Source: Alphaproteobacteria bacterium (lineage in GTDB: Bacteria > Pseudomonadota > Alphaproteobacteria > UBA7887). Taken from it: a stretch of 15,475 nucleotides of DNA. Position numbers and translations under genes: made by a program. The first letter of the stretch is position 1. Every line of letters begins with the position of its first letter. The stretch is taken from assembly GCA_028289725.1 (NCBI GenBank), contig JANQOH010000128.1:1-15475 (forward strand), given 5' to 3'. The notes beneath the pieces were generated by a model. It saw only the letters and a list, made by a program, of their open reading frames with translations, was not told where the DNA came from and ran no database searches. Shown one piece after another: positions 5,886-13,692 of the stretch.

Positions 5886-8006
5886 ATGGCTGAATTTCTG
5901 CTCGAACTCTTTTCGGAGGAGATTCCAGCACGCATGCAGGGCCGTGCAGCGGACCAATTGCGGACCCTTCTTCTCGATATGACAAAGTCGCGGCTCGGCT
6001 TCGAAAAAGAGGTCGGCGCCGACCAAATTCGCAGTTTCGCGACCCCGCGACGGCTGGTTGCCGTTATCAAGGACCTGCCCACCGAGCAACCGGACGTGCA
6101 CGAGGAGCGGCGCGGGCCGCGAACCGACGCGCCCGAGAAAGCTATTGGAGGGTTTTTGCGGTCTGTTGGGTTCGAGTCGGTTGAACAGTGCGAACAGCGC
6201 GAAACGAAGAAGGGCACTTTTTACTTTGCCGTGATTGAACGCGCCGGCCGTCCAACGGCCGACGTCCTGGCGGAGGAAGTGCCGGCGCTGATCGAGAGTT
6301 TTTCGTGGCCGAAATCGATGCGATGGGGCGACGGCGCCTTGCGTTGGGTGCGGCCGTTGCATTCGGTTTTGTGTCTGTTCGATGGCGCGGTGGTGCAAGG
6401 CGCCGTGTCATTTGGTTCGGCGACGGGCGGGGACGGCACCACACTTTCGTTTGGGAACCGCACGCGTGGCCACCGCTGGCTGTCGTCCGGCGACCTCGAA
6501 GTCAGCTCATTCGCGGAGTACCAGGCCAAGTTGCTTGACGCGAAGGTGATGCTCGATGCTGTGGAGCGGCGCCGTGCCATTCAGGAACGAGGGCGTACGC
6601 TTGCTGATGCGGCCGGTATTGTGTTTGAACCGGACGACGCGCTGCTCAACGAGGTGGCGGGCCTCGTCGAATGGCCGGTGTGCTTACTCGGAACGATCGA
6701 CCAAGCATTCATGGATGTGCCGGCGGAAGCTCTGATCACGTCGATGAAGAGCCATCAGAAATACTTTCCTCTGAACGACGCAGCCGGGAACCTGGCCAAT
6801 CAGTTCATTGTCGTCGCGAATACCGAAGCGCCGGACGGCGGCGACGCGATCCGTGCGGGCAACGAGCGCGTGCTACGGGCACGCCTTCATGACGCCAAGT
6901 TCTTTTGGGACCAGGACCGCAAGCAAACGCTGGAGAGTCGCGTGCCGCAACTGGACGGCATCGTGTACCACGCGAAGCTTGGCAGCTTGGGCGACAAAAT
7001 TCGTCGATTGGAGTCGCTGGCTGCCGCACTCGCGACCTTTGTGTCGGGGGCGGAGCCAACCGAAACACGCCGCGCCGCCACGCTGTGCAAGGCCGATCTC
7101 GTAACAGGCATGGTGGGCGAGTTCGCGGATCTTCAAGGCATCATGGGACGGTATTACGCGCGCCATGACGGGGAAGCCGACGCCGTGGCACAAGCAATCG
7201 GCGACCATCACGCGCCGGCGGGACCGTCCGACACCTGCCCGCACGAACCGGTTTCCGTGGCGCTCGCGCTCGCCGATAAGATTGACAGCCTGGCCGGCTT
7301 CTTCGCCATCGACGAACGTCCGACGGGTTCGAAGGACCCGTTTGCGTTGCGGCGCGCGGCCCTCGGCGTGATCCGTTTGATTGTCGAGAACCAGTTGCGT
7401 CTGCCGCTTCGTACGGTGTTGGCGCAAGCTCTGAATAGTTATGGCGAAATCGTCGCTTCCGGAGCCGCGGCGTCGATTGTTGACGCGATCATGGAGTTCT
7501 TCGCCGACAGACTGCGTGTGCACATGCGCGATCAGGGCCTGCGCCATGATGTCGTCAGTGCGGTTTTTGCGGTCGCTGGGGACGATGACCTGGTGCGTCT
7601 TATGCGGCGCGCCGATGCGCTCAAATCGTTTCTCGACACGGATGACGGCGCGAACTTGCTCACCGGGTATCGGCGCGCGTCAAATATTGTCGGGATCGAA
7701 GAAAAGAAGGACGGTGAGAAACACGATGGCGCCGTGGATGTCGCGAAACTCGAGGAGGCGGAAGAACGCGGCCTCAACGAGCGTCTCGCCGCCGTAGAAG
7801 GCGATATCGACCATGCGCTGTCCGCTGAGGATTTCGAAGGCGCGATGACGGCGCTCGCCACCTTGCGCACACCGATCGATCAGTTTTTTGATGCGGTCAC
7901 CGTAAACAGTGACGATGCCGGTTTACGCGTCAACCGGCTCAGACTGTTGTCACGCATTCGCGCATCGCTATCGGCGGTCGGCGATTTTACGAAGATCGAG
8001 GGTTAA
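5886..8006 (+). CDS. glyS: Glycyl-tRNA synthetase beta subunit
   Basis: The 706-residue partner of GlyQ, which binds tRNA-Gly and is needed for aminoacylation. The N-terminus (AEFLLELFSEEIPARMQ) is the standard opening of the family. The middle contains the SMKSHQKYFPL block, and residues ~340-500 contain an HD-like region ending in DKIDSLAGFFAIDERPTGSKDPFALRR, which is strongly conserved in GlyS. The C-terminus has the helical DALR-type anticodon-binding region ending in FFDAVTVNSDD and a final LSAVGDFTKIEG. GGAGG lies about a dozen bases before the ATG, inside the end of glyQ. The pyruvate phosphate dikinase gene starts eight bases after the stop, with no room for a terminator. Confidence 0.98.
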   Translation: MAEFLLELFSEEIPARMQGRAADQLRTLLLDMTKSRLGFEKEVGADQIRSFATPRRLVAVIKDLPTEQPDVHEERRGPRTDAPEKAIGGFLRSVGFESVEQCEQRETKKGTFYFAVIERAGRPTADVLAEEVPALIESFSWPKSMRWGDGALRWVRPLHSVLCLFDGAVVQGAVSFGSATGGDGTTLSFGNRTRGHRWLSSGDLEVSSFAEYQAKLLDAKVMLDAVERRRAIQERGRTLADAAGIVFEPDDALLNEVAGLVEWPVCLLGTIDQAFMDVPAEALITSMKSHQKYFPLNDAAGNLANQFIVVANTEAPDGGDAIRAGNERVLRARLHDAKFFWDQDRKQTLESRVPQLDGIVYHAKLGSLGDKIRRLESLAAALATFVSGAEPTETRRAATLCKADLVTGMVGEFADLQGIMGRYYARHDGEADAVAQAIGDHHAPAGPSDTCPHEPVSVALALADKIDSLAGFFAIDERPTGSKDPFALRRAALGVIRLIVENQLRLPLRTVLAQALNSYGEIVASGAAASIVDAIMEFFADRLRVHMRDQGLRHDVVSAVFAVAGDDDLVRLMRRADALKSFLDTDDGANLLTGYRRASNIVGIEEKKDGEKHDGAVDVAKLEEAEERGLNERLAAVEGDIDHALSAEDFEGAMTALATLRTPIDQFFDAVTVNSDDAGLRVNRLRLLSRIRASLSAVGDFTKIEG

Positions 8007-8014
8007 ACCGTAGC

Positions 8015-10702
8015 ATGGACAGTGTCGGAACCATGGACAAGTGGGTGTACAACTTTGGCGCCGGCGCCGCGGAAGGCCGCGCCGAGATGCGCGAGCTATT
8101 GGGCGGCAAGGGCGCCAATCTTGCCGAGATGAGCAATCTTGGTCTGCCCGTGCCGCCCGGTTTCACCATCACCACCGGCGTCTGCACACGCTATTACGAC
8201 GACGATCGCACCTACCCCTCAAGCCTATCCGACCAAGTCTCTGACGCGCTGAAAACGGTCGAAAAAGTCGTTGGCGCGAAATTCGGATCGAGCGAAAACC
8301 CGCTGCTGCTATCGGTCCGTTCAGGCAGCCGCACGTCGATGCCCGGCATGATGGATACGGTCCTCAATCTAGGCCTCAACGACCAGACGGTCGAAGGGCT
8401 CGCCGCCGGCAGCCGGGATGAGCGGTTTGCGTTCGACAGTTATCGCCGCTTCATCCAGATGTATGGCGATGTCGTGTTGGGCGTCGCGCACCATCATTTC
8501 GAAGAGATTCTGGAACTGTACAAGGATGAGCGGGGCTACGCGCTGGACACCGACCTTTCGGCAGAGGACTGGCGCTCGATTACCGAGGCTTACAAGAACA
8601 AGGTCGCCGAACAGCTTGGCGAGCCATTCCCGCAAGACCCGGAACAGCAATTATGGGGCGCGATCGGCGCGGTGTTTGGCAGTTGGCAGAACCAGCGCGC
8701 GATCACTTATCGCCGCTTGCACGACATCCCGTCCGACTGGGGCACGGCGGTCAATGTGCAGAGCATGGTGTTCGGCAATATGGGCGACGACTGTGCCACG
8801 GGCGTCGCTTTCACCCGCAATCCCTCGACCGGCGAAAGCGCCGTGTTCGGGGAGTACTTGATTAACGCCCAGGGCGAAGATGTGGTCGCCGGCATTCGCA
8901 CGCCACAACCATTGAGCAAAGCCTCGGCGATGAACGGCAACAGCGTGCTGCCGTCCATGGAAGAAACCATGCCCGGCGTGTACGGCGAATTGCTTGACGT
9001 GTTTGCGCGGTTGGAAAAGCACTACCGCGACATGCAAGACATTGAGTTTACCGTGCAGCAGGGCAAGCTCTACATGCTGCAAACGCGGTCCGGCAAAAGA
9101 ACGGCCGCGGCCGCGCTCAAAATCGCCGTCGATATGGCGAATGAGGGCTTGATCGATCGCGGTGAGGCCATTCGTCGCGTGGATGCCGACTCACTTGAGA
9201 AATTGCTCCACCCGACGCTCGATCCCGACGCGCCGCGCACCGTTTTGGCACGTGGCTTGGCGGCATCGCCCGGCGCCGCGAGCGGTGTCCTGGTCCTCAG
9301 TGCCGATGAGGCCGAAGTTCGGGCGCGGGCGGGCGAGGATGTGATTCTGGCGCGCATTGAAACGAGCCCTGAAGATATTCACGGCATGCACGCGGCGCGT
9401 GGGATTTTGACGGCTCGCGGCGGGATGACCAGCCACGCGGCCGTGGTGGCGCGTGGCATGGGCCGGCCCTGCGTTTCGGGCGCTGGTGAACTCCGGATCG
9501 ACTATGCCGCCGGGACCGTGTCCGTCGGCGACGTGGGCGTTCAGGCAGGGCAGATCATTACCATCGACGGGTCGACCGGCGAAGTGATGCAAGGCGAAGT
9601 GCCGACGGTGCAACCATCGCTCGGACCGGATTTCGACAGTCTGATGGCGTGGGTCGACGACGCGCGGGAGTTGACCGTGCGCACGAACGCGGAAACGCCA
9701 ACCGATGCGCGGGCGGCGCGTCAATTTGGCGCGGAAGGTATTGGGCTGTGCCGCACTGAGCACATGTTTTTTGACGGCGACCGGATCACCGCCATCCGCC
9801 AGATGATTATGTCCGAGACCGAGGCCGAGCGGCGCGCCGCCCTGGACAAGATCCTGCCGATGCAAAGGCAGGATTTCGTCGAATTGTTTCAGATTATGGC
9901 GGGCCTGCCGGTCACCATTCGATTGCTCGATCCGCCCTTGCACGAATTCCTGCCGCGCTCCGAAGAGGAAATCGATGAGATGGCGGCGTCGACCGGTTCA
10001 ACCGCCGACGATGTGCGCCGTCGCGCCAGCCAATTGCACGAGCTCAACCCGATGCTCGGGCATCGCGGCTGCCGGCTTGGACTCAGCTATCCCGAAGTCT
10101 ACGAAATGCAGTCACGCGCCATTTTTGAGGCGGCGGTCGAAGTCGGGCGGCAAAGCGGTGAGACCGTGGTGCCGGAAGTCATGATTCCACTGGCTGCTAC
10201 CCGCGCGGAGCTTGAGCTGTTGAAGACACGCATTACGGCGGTGGCTGATGCGGTTTCGAAGGAAGCTGGGCAAGAGATCGACTATCTGGTCGGCACCATG
10301 ATCGAATTGCCGCGTGCCTGTTTGCGCGCCGGACAGATCGCGGAAGTCGCGGAATTCTTTTCCTTTGGCACGAACGATCTGACGCAAACCACCTTTGGCA
10401 TCAGCCGCGATGACTCTGCGCGATTCCTCGGGCGGTACCAGGAACTCGGGATATTCGAACGCGATCCATTCGTGACCGTGGATGTTGACGGCGTCGGCGA
10501 ATTGGTCCGTCTCGCGACCGAACGCGGCCGAGCGACGCGCGCCGACATTAAGCTTGGTATTTGTGGTGAGCATGGCGGCGATCCGGCTTCGGTCAAATTC
10601 TGTCACGATGTTGGCCTGGACTATGTCTCTTGTTCGCCCTATCGCGTCCCGGTCGCGCGGTTGGCGGCGGCTCAGGCCGCGTTGGAGTCCCCGCGGTCTT
10701 AG
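8015..10702 (+). CDS. ppdK: Pyruvate, phosphate dikinase
   Basis: Interconverts pyruvate, ATP and phosphate with phosphoenolpyruvate, AMP and pyrophosphate, acting in central carbon metabolism in the cytoplasm. The 895-residue length is normal. Domains in order: the ATP-grasp nucleotide-binding domain (about 1-350, with LLGGKGANLAEM near the start and SVRSGSRTSMPGMMDT), the phosphohistidine swivel domain with GGMTSHAAVVARGMG carrying the transferred phosphate on His474, and the PEP/pyruvate TIM barrel with FGTNDLTQTTFG and the catalytic Cys850 in CGEHGGDP. An alternative ATG at 8033 (MDKWVYNFG) matches the usual family N-terminus better and has GGA five bases before it; the choice changes only six residues. 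The gene is eight bases after glyS, so it may be read through from the glyQS message, or it may have a promoter inside glyS that I cannot see. Confidence 0.97.
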   Translation: MDSVGTMDKWVYNFGAGAAEGRAEMRELLGGKGANLAEMSNLGLPVPPGFTITTGVCTRYYDDDRTYPSSLSDQVSDALKTVEKVVGAKFGSSENPLLLSVRSGSRTSMPGMMDTVLNLGLNDQTVEGLAAGSRDERFAFDSYRRFIQMYGDVVLGVAHHHFEEILELYKDERGYALDTDLSAEDWRSITEAYKNKVAEQLGEPFPQDPEQQLWGAIGAVFGSWQNQRAITYRRLHDIPSDWGTAVNVQSMVFGNMGDDCATGVAFTRNPSTGESAVFGEYLINAQGEDVVAGIRTPQPLSKASAMNGNSVLPSMEETMPGVYGELLDVFARLEKHYRDMQDIEFTVQQGKLYMLQTRSGKRTAAAALKIAVDMANEGLIDRGEAIRRVDADSLEKLLHPTLDPDAPRTVLARGLAASPGAASGVLVLSADEAEVRARAGEDVILARIETSPEDIHGMHAARGILTARGGMTSHAAVVARGMGRPCVSGAGELRIDYAAGTVSVGDVGVQAGQIITIDGSTGEVMQGEVPTVQPSLGPDFDSLMAWVDDARELTVRTNAETPTDARAARQFGAEGIGLCRTEHMFFDGDRITAIRQMIMSETEAERRAALDKILPMQRQDFVELFQIMAGLPVTIRLLDPPLHEFLPRSEEEIDEMAASTGSTADDVRRRASQLHELNPMLGHRGCRLGLSYPEVYEMQSRAIFEAAVEVGRQSGETVVPEVMIPLAATRAELELLKTRITAVADAVSKEAGQEIDYLVGTMIELPRACLRAGQIAEVAEFFSFGTNDLTQTTFGISRDDSARFLGRYQELGIFERDPFVTVDVDGVGELVRLATERGRATRADIKLGICGEHGGDPASVKFCHDVGLDYVSCSPYRVPVARLAAAQAALESPRS

Positions 10703-10814
10703 TCAGAACTGCTTAATCCGGGCCACCGATTGCCATGTCTGGTCTTAGGTCGGTAGGCTAGTAGGGCCGCACCTGGCCATCGCCTCTCGGTTTGCACCAA
10801 GGAATGACGCGCCG

Positions 10815-11156
10815 ATGAAAATTTGTGTGAGGTTTGCCGGAATTATGACGCTGGCCGTCGGCCTGATTTTGGCGGCCGGTGCCGCGAGCGCCGTGGGTCC
10901 GGAGGAGGAGCTTGGGCCTGAGAAGATGGCGCTCGCCGATGCGATCGTCGAAAAGGTGATCTACGGCATTCGATTTGAGAAGCTGCGGGGCGAGAAGCTT
11001 CAGGCTGCGATCAAGGCCTGGGGCGACTACTACGTCAAGGAAGGCGTCATGACCCAACGCGAGTCGATGATGGTGCAAATCTATGTCGGGCGCGCCGCGA
11101 CGATGCATCAACAGGGTATCCCGCACGTCCCCTACGCCGAACGGCAAAAACAATAG
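10815..11156 (+). CDS. Small exported protein of unknown function
   Basis: A 113-residue protein with a clear signal peptide: basic residues at 2 and 6, a hydrophobic core (about 8-22) and an ASA cleavage site at about residue 26. The mature part is about 87 residues, mostly helical in character and charged: an acidic opening (GPEEELGPEKM), a hydrophobic helix, a KLRGEKLQAAIKAWGDYYVKEG stretch and a C-terminus with HVPYAERQ. There is no cysteine in the mature part and no known motif. AAGGA lies eleven bases before the ATG. About 110 bases separate it from ppdK and about 125 from the ASST-like gene. It could belong to the latter group, but nothing in the sequence proves that. Function unknown. 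Confidence 0.7.
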   Translation: MKICVRFAGIMTLAVGLILAAGAASAVGPEEELGPEKMALADAIVEKVIYGIRFEKLRGEKLQAAIKAWGDYYVKEGVMTQRESMMVQIYVGRAATMHQQGIPHVPYAERQKQ

Positions 11157-11281
11157 GCTTTCGGGCGCGCTTCACACTGGCGTCTAGTCGCCGCCGACTT
11201 ATTTAGAGTCCTGTATAGCGACGCGTTACGGCGCTGAATTAGCGGTGCCGTGGCAGTTTGCGCGCCAATCCGCGATGCGCC

Positions 11282-12595
11282 ATGCAGGGTCGATTGTTCA
11301 GATATTTGTTTATCGTTTCGATTGCGTTCCTTTCTTTCATTCTGGGAGCGCTGGTGGCGACCGCCAATTTGCCGCCGAACGCCCAGCTCTTGACCTCGTT
11401 TAAGGGCGCGGCCGCGCTTTATCAGGTTTTCGCATTTTGGTCCGCGGGCGATGACATGTCCGAGACCACCATGTGGTACCCGACGCGCACGCCTGAGAAA
11501 GGCGTGACGATCCATAACGCAGCGAAAGCCCAGCCCGGCCTCACGCTTTATAGCTCAGGCCACAGCCAGGCCGCCTATCTCGTCGACATGGGCGGAAACA
11601 CGGTCCACGAGTGGTCCTTGCCCTATAGTGCGATCTGGGACGCATCCGGCGATATTCACAACCCGGTTTCGGACCAGTTCATTTTTTGGCGCAAGGCCCA
11701 ACTGTTCCCAAACGGTGATCTGCTCGCACTTTACGTCGCTCATGGACGGACGCCCTGGGGTTACGGCTTGGCCCGGATCGACAAAGATTCAAACCTCGTC
11801 TGGAAATATCTCGGGCCGGCACACCACGATATGGATGTAGGCCCGGACGGCCGGGTCTATGCCCTGACCCATACCATTCGTGAGCGGCCGGTGGATGGCG
11901 CGCCGTGGATCCATGTCCCGGTCATCACCGATAGCGTCGCTGTGATGTCTCCCGACGGAGAAGTTTTGAAGGAAGTCGATCTGCTCGATGCCATCCGGCA
12001 TTCGGTTTATGCCGCCTGGCTCACCATGATCCGTTTCGATTTCAATGGCGATAGTTTGCATACCAACGCGATCGATGTCGTGGACGCCGAGATGGCCCGG
12101 CATTTCCCATTCGCGAAACCGGGCCAGGTGTTGCTGTCCTTCCGCTCCCTCAACGCGATCGTTTTGCTCGATCTTGAGACCGAAGAAATTGTTTGGGCGG
12201 TGCGCGGCCCTTGGAACGCGCAGCATGACCCCGATCTGTTGCCCAACGGCAATATCCTGATTTTCGACAATCTTGGTCATCTGGGCGAAGGCGGCGCCTC
12301 ACGCGTCATCGAGTTTGACCCGGTGACCCACAAACTCGAGTGGACCTACGCCGGTACCGCAGCCCAACCGTTGGAGAGCCGAACCCGTTCGGCGCAACAG
12401 CGATTGGCCAACGGCAACACGCTGATCACGGAATCCGATGCGGGCCGCATCGTCGAGGTCACTGCCGAGGGCGAGGTCGTGTGGGAGTTCATCAATCCTG
12501 AACGGTGGGGTGAAGGCGAGGCCTACACGCCGGTGGTGTTCTGGGCGCAGCGCTACGACCCGGCGGATCTCCGGTTCGGCAATTTTTCAAACTAA
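11282..12595 (+). CDS. Membrane-anchored arylsulfotransferase (ASST)-like six-bladed beta-propeller
   Basis: 437 residues from ATG 11282; a TTG at 11258 is a weaker option, and the ribosome binding site is poor for both. Residues 7-28 form one hydrophobic helix ending in TANLPPN with no clear cleavage site, so it is probably a signal anchor with the rest in the periplasm. Six repeats of a G/x-V-x-W/E turn are visible (about 105-112, 170-178, 226-233, 301-309, 350-358, 397-404), matching the six blades of ASST propellers. ASST signature-like segments are HHDMDVGPDG (181-190), HTNAIDVVD (260-268), QHDPDLLPNGNILIFDN (314-330) and QRLANGNTLITES (373-385). In true ASST a histidine carries sulfate between phenolic esters and acceptors. 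His182, His260 and His315 are candidate site residues here, but catalysis is not proven. It is followed at 33 bases by a small membrane gene and then a sulfotransferase. Confidence 0.8.
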   Translation: MQGRLFRYLFIVSIAFLSFILGALVATANLPPNAQLLTSFKGAAALYQVFAFWSAGDDMSETTMWYPTRTPEKGVTIHNAAKAQPGLTLYSSGHSQAAYLVDMGGNTVHEWSLPYSAIWDASGDIHNPVSDQFIFWRKAQLFPNGDLLALYVAHGRTPWGYGLARIDKDSNLVWKYLGPAHHDMDVGPDGRVYALTHTIRERPVDGAPWIHVPVITDSVAVMSPDGEVLKEVDLLDAIRHSVYAAWLTMIRFDFNGDSLHTNAIDVVDAEMARHFPFAKPGQVLLSFRSLNAIVLLDLETEEIVWAVRGPWNAQHDPDLLPNGNILIFDNLGHLGEGGASRVIEFDPVTHKLEWTYAGTAAQPLESRTRSAQQRLANGNTLITESDAGRIVEVTAEGEVVWEFINPERWGEGEAYTPVVFWAQRYDPADLRFGNFSN

Positions 12596-12628
12596 ACCGT
12601 CTGAATTCTTAGCAGCGAGCGAACTCTC

Positions 12629-12877
12629 ATGGCGAAATCACTTTCAACCCTGACGCTCATCCTGGCTGTTATCGCAGTCACAGCACCGGCCCACGCCTAT
12701 GTCGGTCCTGGCGCGGGCGTAAGTCTGCTTGGCGCGGCGTTCGGCCTGATTGCCGCAATCGGCTTGGCGCTTGGCGTCGTCGTGTTTTGGCCGCTTCGCC
12801 GATTCCTAAAGTCCCGAAAGCGCCGCGCGGTCGCAGAGGGGACGGAGGCCAATACCGCGTCCGCCGAGGCCGACTAA
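12629..12877 (+). CDS. Small membrane protein with YVGPGAG motif
   Basis: An 82-residue protein. Residues 1-23 look like a signal peptide ending in AHA, followed at once by YVGPGAG (24-30), then one long hydrophobic helix rich in glycine and alanine (about 31-54), and a basic arginine/lysine cluster (PLRRFLKSRKRR) that puts the acidic C-terminal tail in the cytoplasm. If the signal is cut, the conserved tyrosine-glycine-proline stretch would form the very N-terminus outside the membrane. I know this motif from short uncharacterised bacterial membrane proteins but not its role. It lies 33 bases after the ASST-like gene and 34 before the next, in the same direction, so co-transcription is likely. 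Confidence 0.75.
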   Translation: MAKSLSTLTLILAVIAVTAPAHAYVGPGAGVSLLGAAFGLIAAIGLALGVVVFWPLRRFLKSRKRRAVAEGTEANTASAEAD

Positions 12878-12911
12878 CCGGCATTAGCACGGAGATCGCG
12901 GGGGCCACCCG

Positions 12912-13679
12912 ATGGGATTGTTCGACCTACCGGCGCCGCTGTTGGCTTGGTTTGACGCGGCGGTCCTTGGCGCGTTGCCCATCGCTCTGCGCTTGGTCGT
13001 ATGGGGCCTAATCGCGAGCGTTCTTTCGATGGGTTTGTACAAGCTCATATCGCCGCAGCGACGGATCGGCAGGGCGCGGCAAGCGGCGCTCGATGCACGC
13101 CGCAAACTGGCAAGCTATGACGGTGAGTTTTCTGGGCTCGGATCGCTGGCCGCCGACAGCCTCTCGTCGTCCTTGCGCCATGTTGGCCTGGTCACGCTCC
13201 CGGCGATCGTTGCTTCACTTCCGGTACTCTGCATGCTTGCTTGGCTCAGTAACGCTTACAGCTACGAGCTTCCCCGCGCCGGGCAGAATTACGCCCTAAA
13301 TTTCACATTGGCAACTGGCGCGACTGCCGACGATCCCGACGATCCCGGAGAGATTGGGGGATGGGGCCATAGCCACGGAATCTGGCCGCGGCCTGATCAA
13401 CCGTGGGAAATTAAGGACGAAGCGGGACGCACGATCCTTGTTTTGCCTTTACAAATTGCCGTGCCAACCATCCACAAACGCACCTGGTGGAACTTCTTTT
13501 TTGGCAACCCTCTTGGTTACATTCCAGATGATAGCGAGTTACACGAATTTACCGTCGAGTTACCGTCGCGGACGGTCATCGATCTCGGGCCGGGGTGGTT
13601 AAGCGGCTGGGAAGCAACGTTCTTGACGGTCCTTCTATTGGCCTCGGTCGCGATTAAGTTCGCATTCCGGATTCACTGA
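12912..13679 (+). CDS. Three-helix membrane protein, EMC3/DUF106-like layout, function unknown
   Basis: 255 residues. GGGGG precedes the ATG by seven bases. The layout is a first membrane helix (about 19-45), a basic cytoplasmic helical segment (about 48-90: SPQRRIGRARQAALDARRKL, then a YDGEF turn and a serine-rich helix), a second membrane helix (about 92-113), a large polar outside loop (about 115-232) with DPDDPGE, HSHG and tryptophan-rich WWNFFFGNP, and a third helix (about 234-252). Helix, charged hairpin, helix pair is the arrangement of the Oxa1/EMC3/DUF106 insertase superfamily, and the stretch from the charged hairpin into helix two resembles that group. The 115-residue outside loop is not typical of it. 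The resemblance is from pattern only; an unrelated membrane protein is quite possible. It ends 13 bases before the sulfotransferase. Confidence 0.65.
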   Translation: MGLFDLPAPLLAWFDAAVLGALPIALRLVVWGLIASVLSMGLYKLISPQRRIGRARQAALDARRKLASYDGEFSGLGSLAADSLSSSLRHVGLVTLPAIVASLPVLCMLAWLSNAYSYELPRAGQNYALNFTLATGATADDPDDPGEIGGWGHSHGIWPRPDQPWEIKDEAGRTILVLPLQIAVPTIHKRTWWNFFFGNPLGYIPDDSELHEFTVELPSRTVIDLGPGWLSGWEATFLTVLLLASVAIKFAFRIH

Positions 13680-13692
13680 GCGGCGCGGGACG

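Noticed and set aside
6873..7547. 224-codon minus-strand open frame inside glyS
   Set aside because: Shadow of glyS codon bias; no start signal or motif.
9191..9943. 250-codon open frame on the minus strand inside ppdK
   Set aside because: Fully antisense to a well-supported gene; rich in arginine and histidine as expected from GC-rich shadow frames, with no domain.
11205..11225. TGTATAGCG as an extended -10 box for the ASST-like cluster
   Set aside because: No acceptable -35 box at 16-18 bases upstream and only a partial -10 match.
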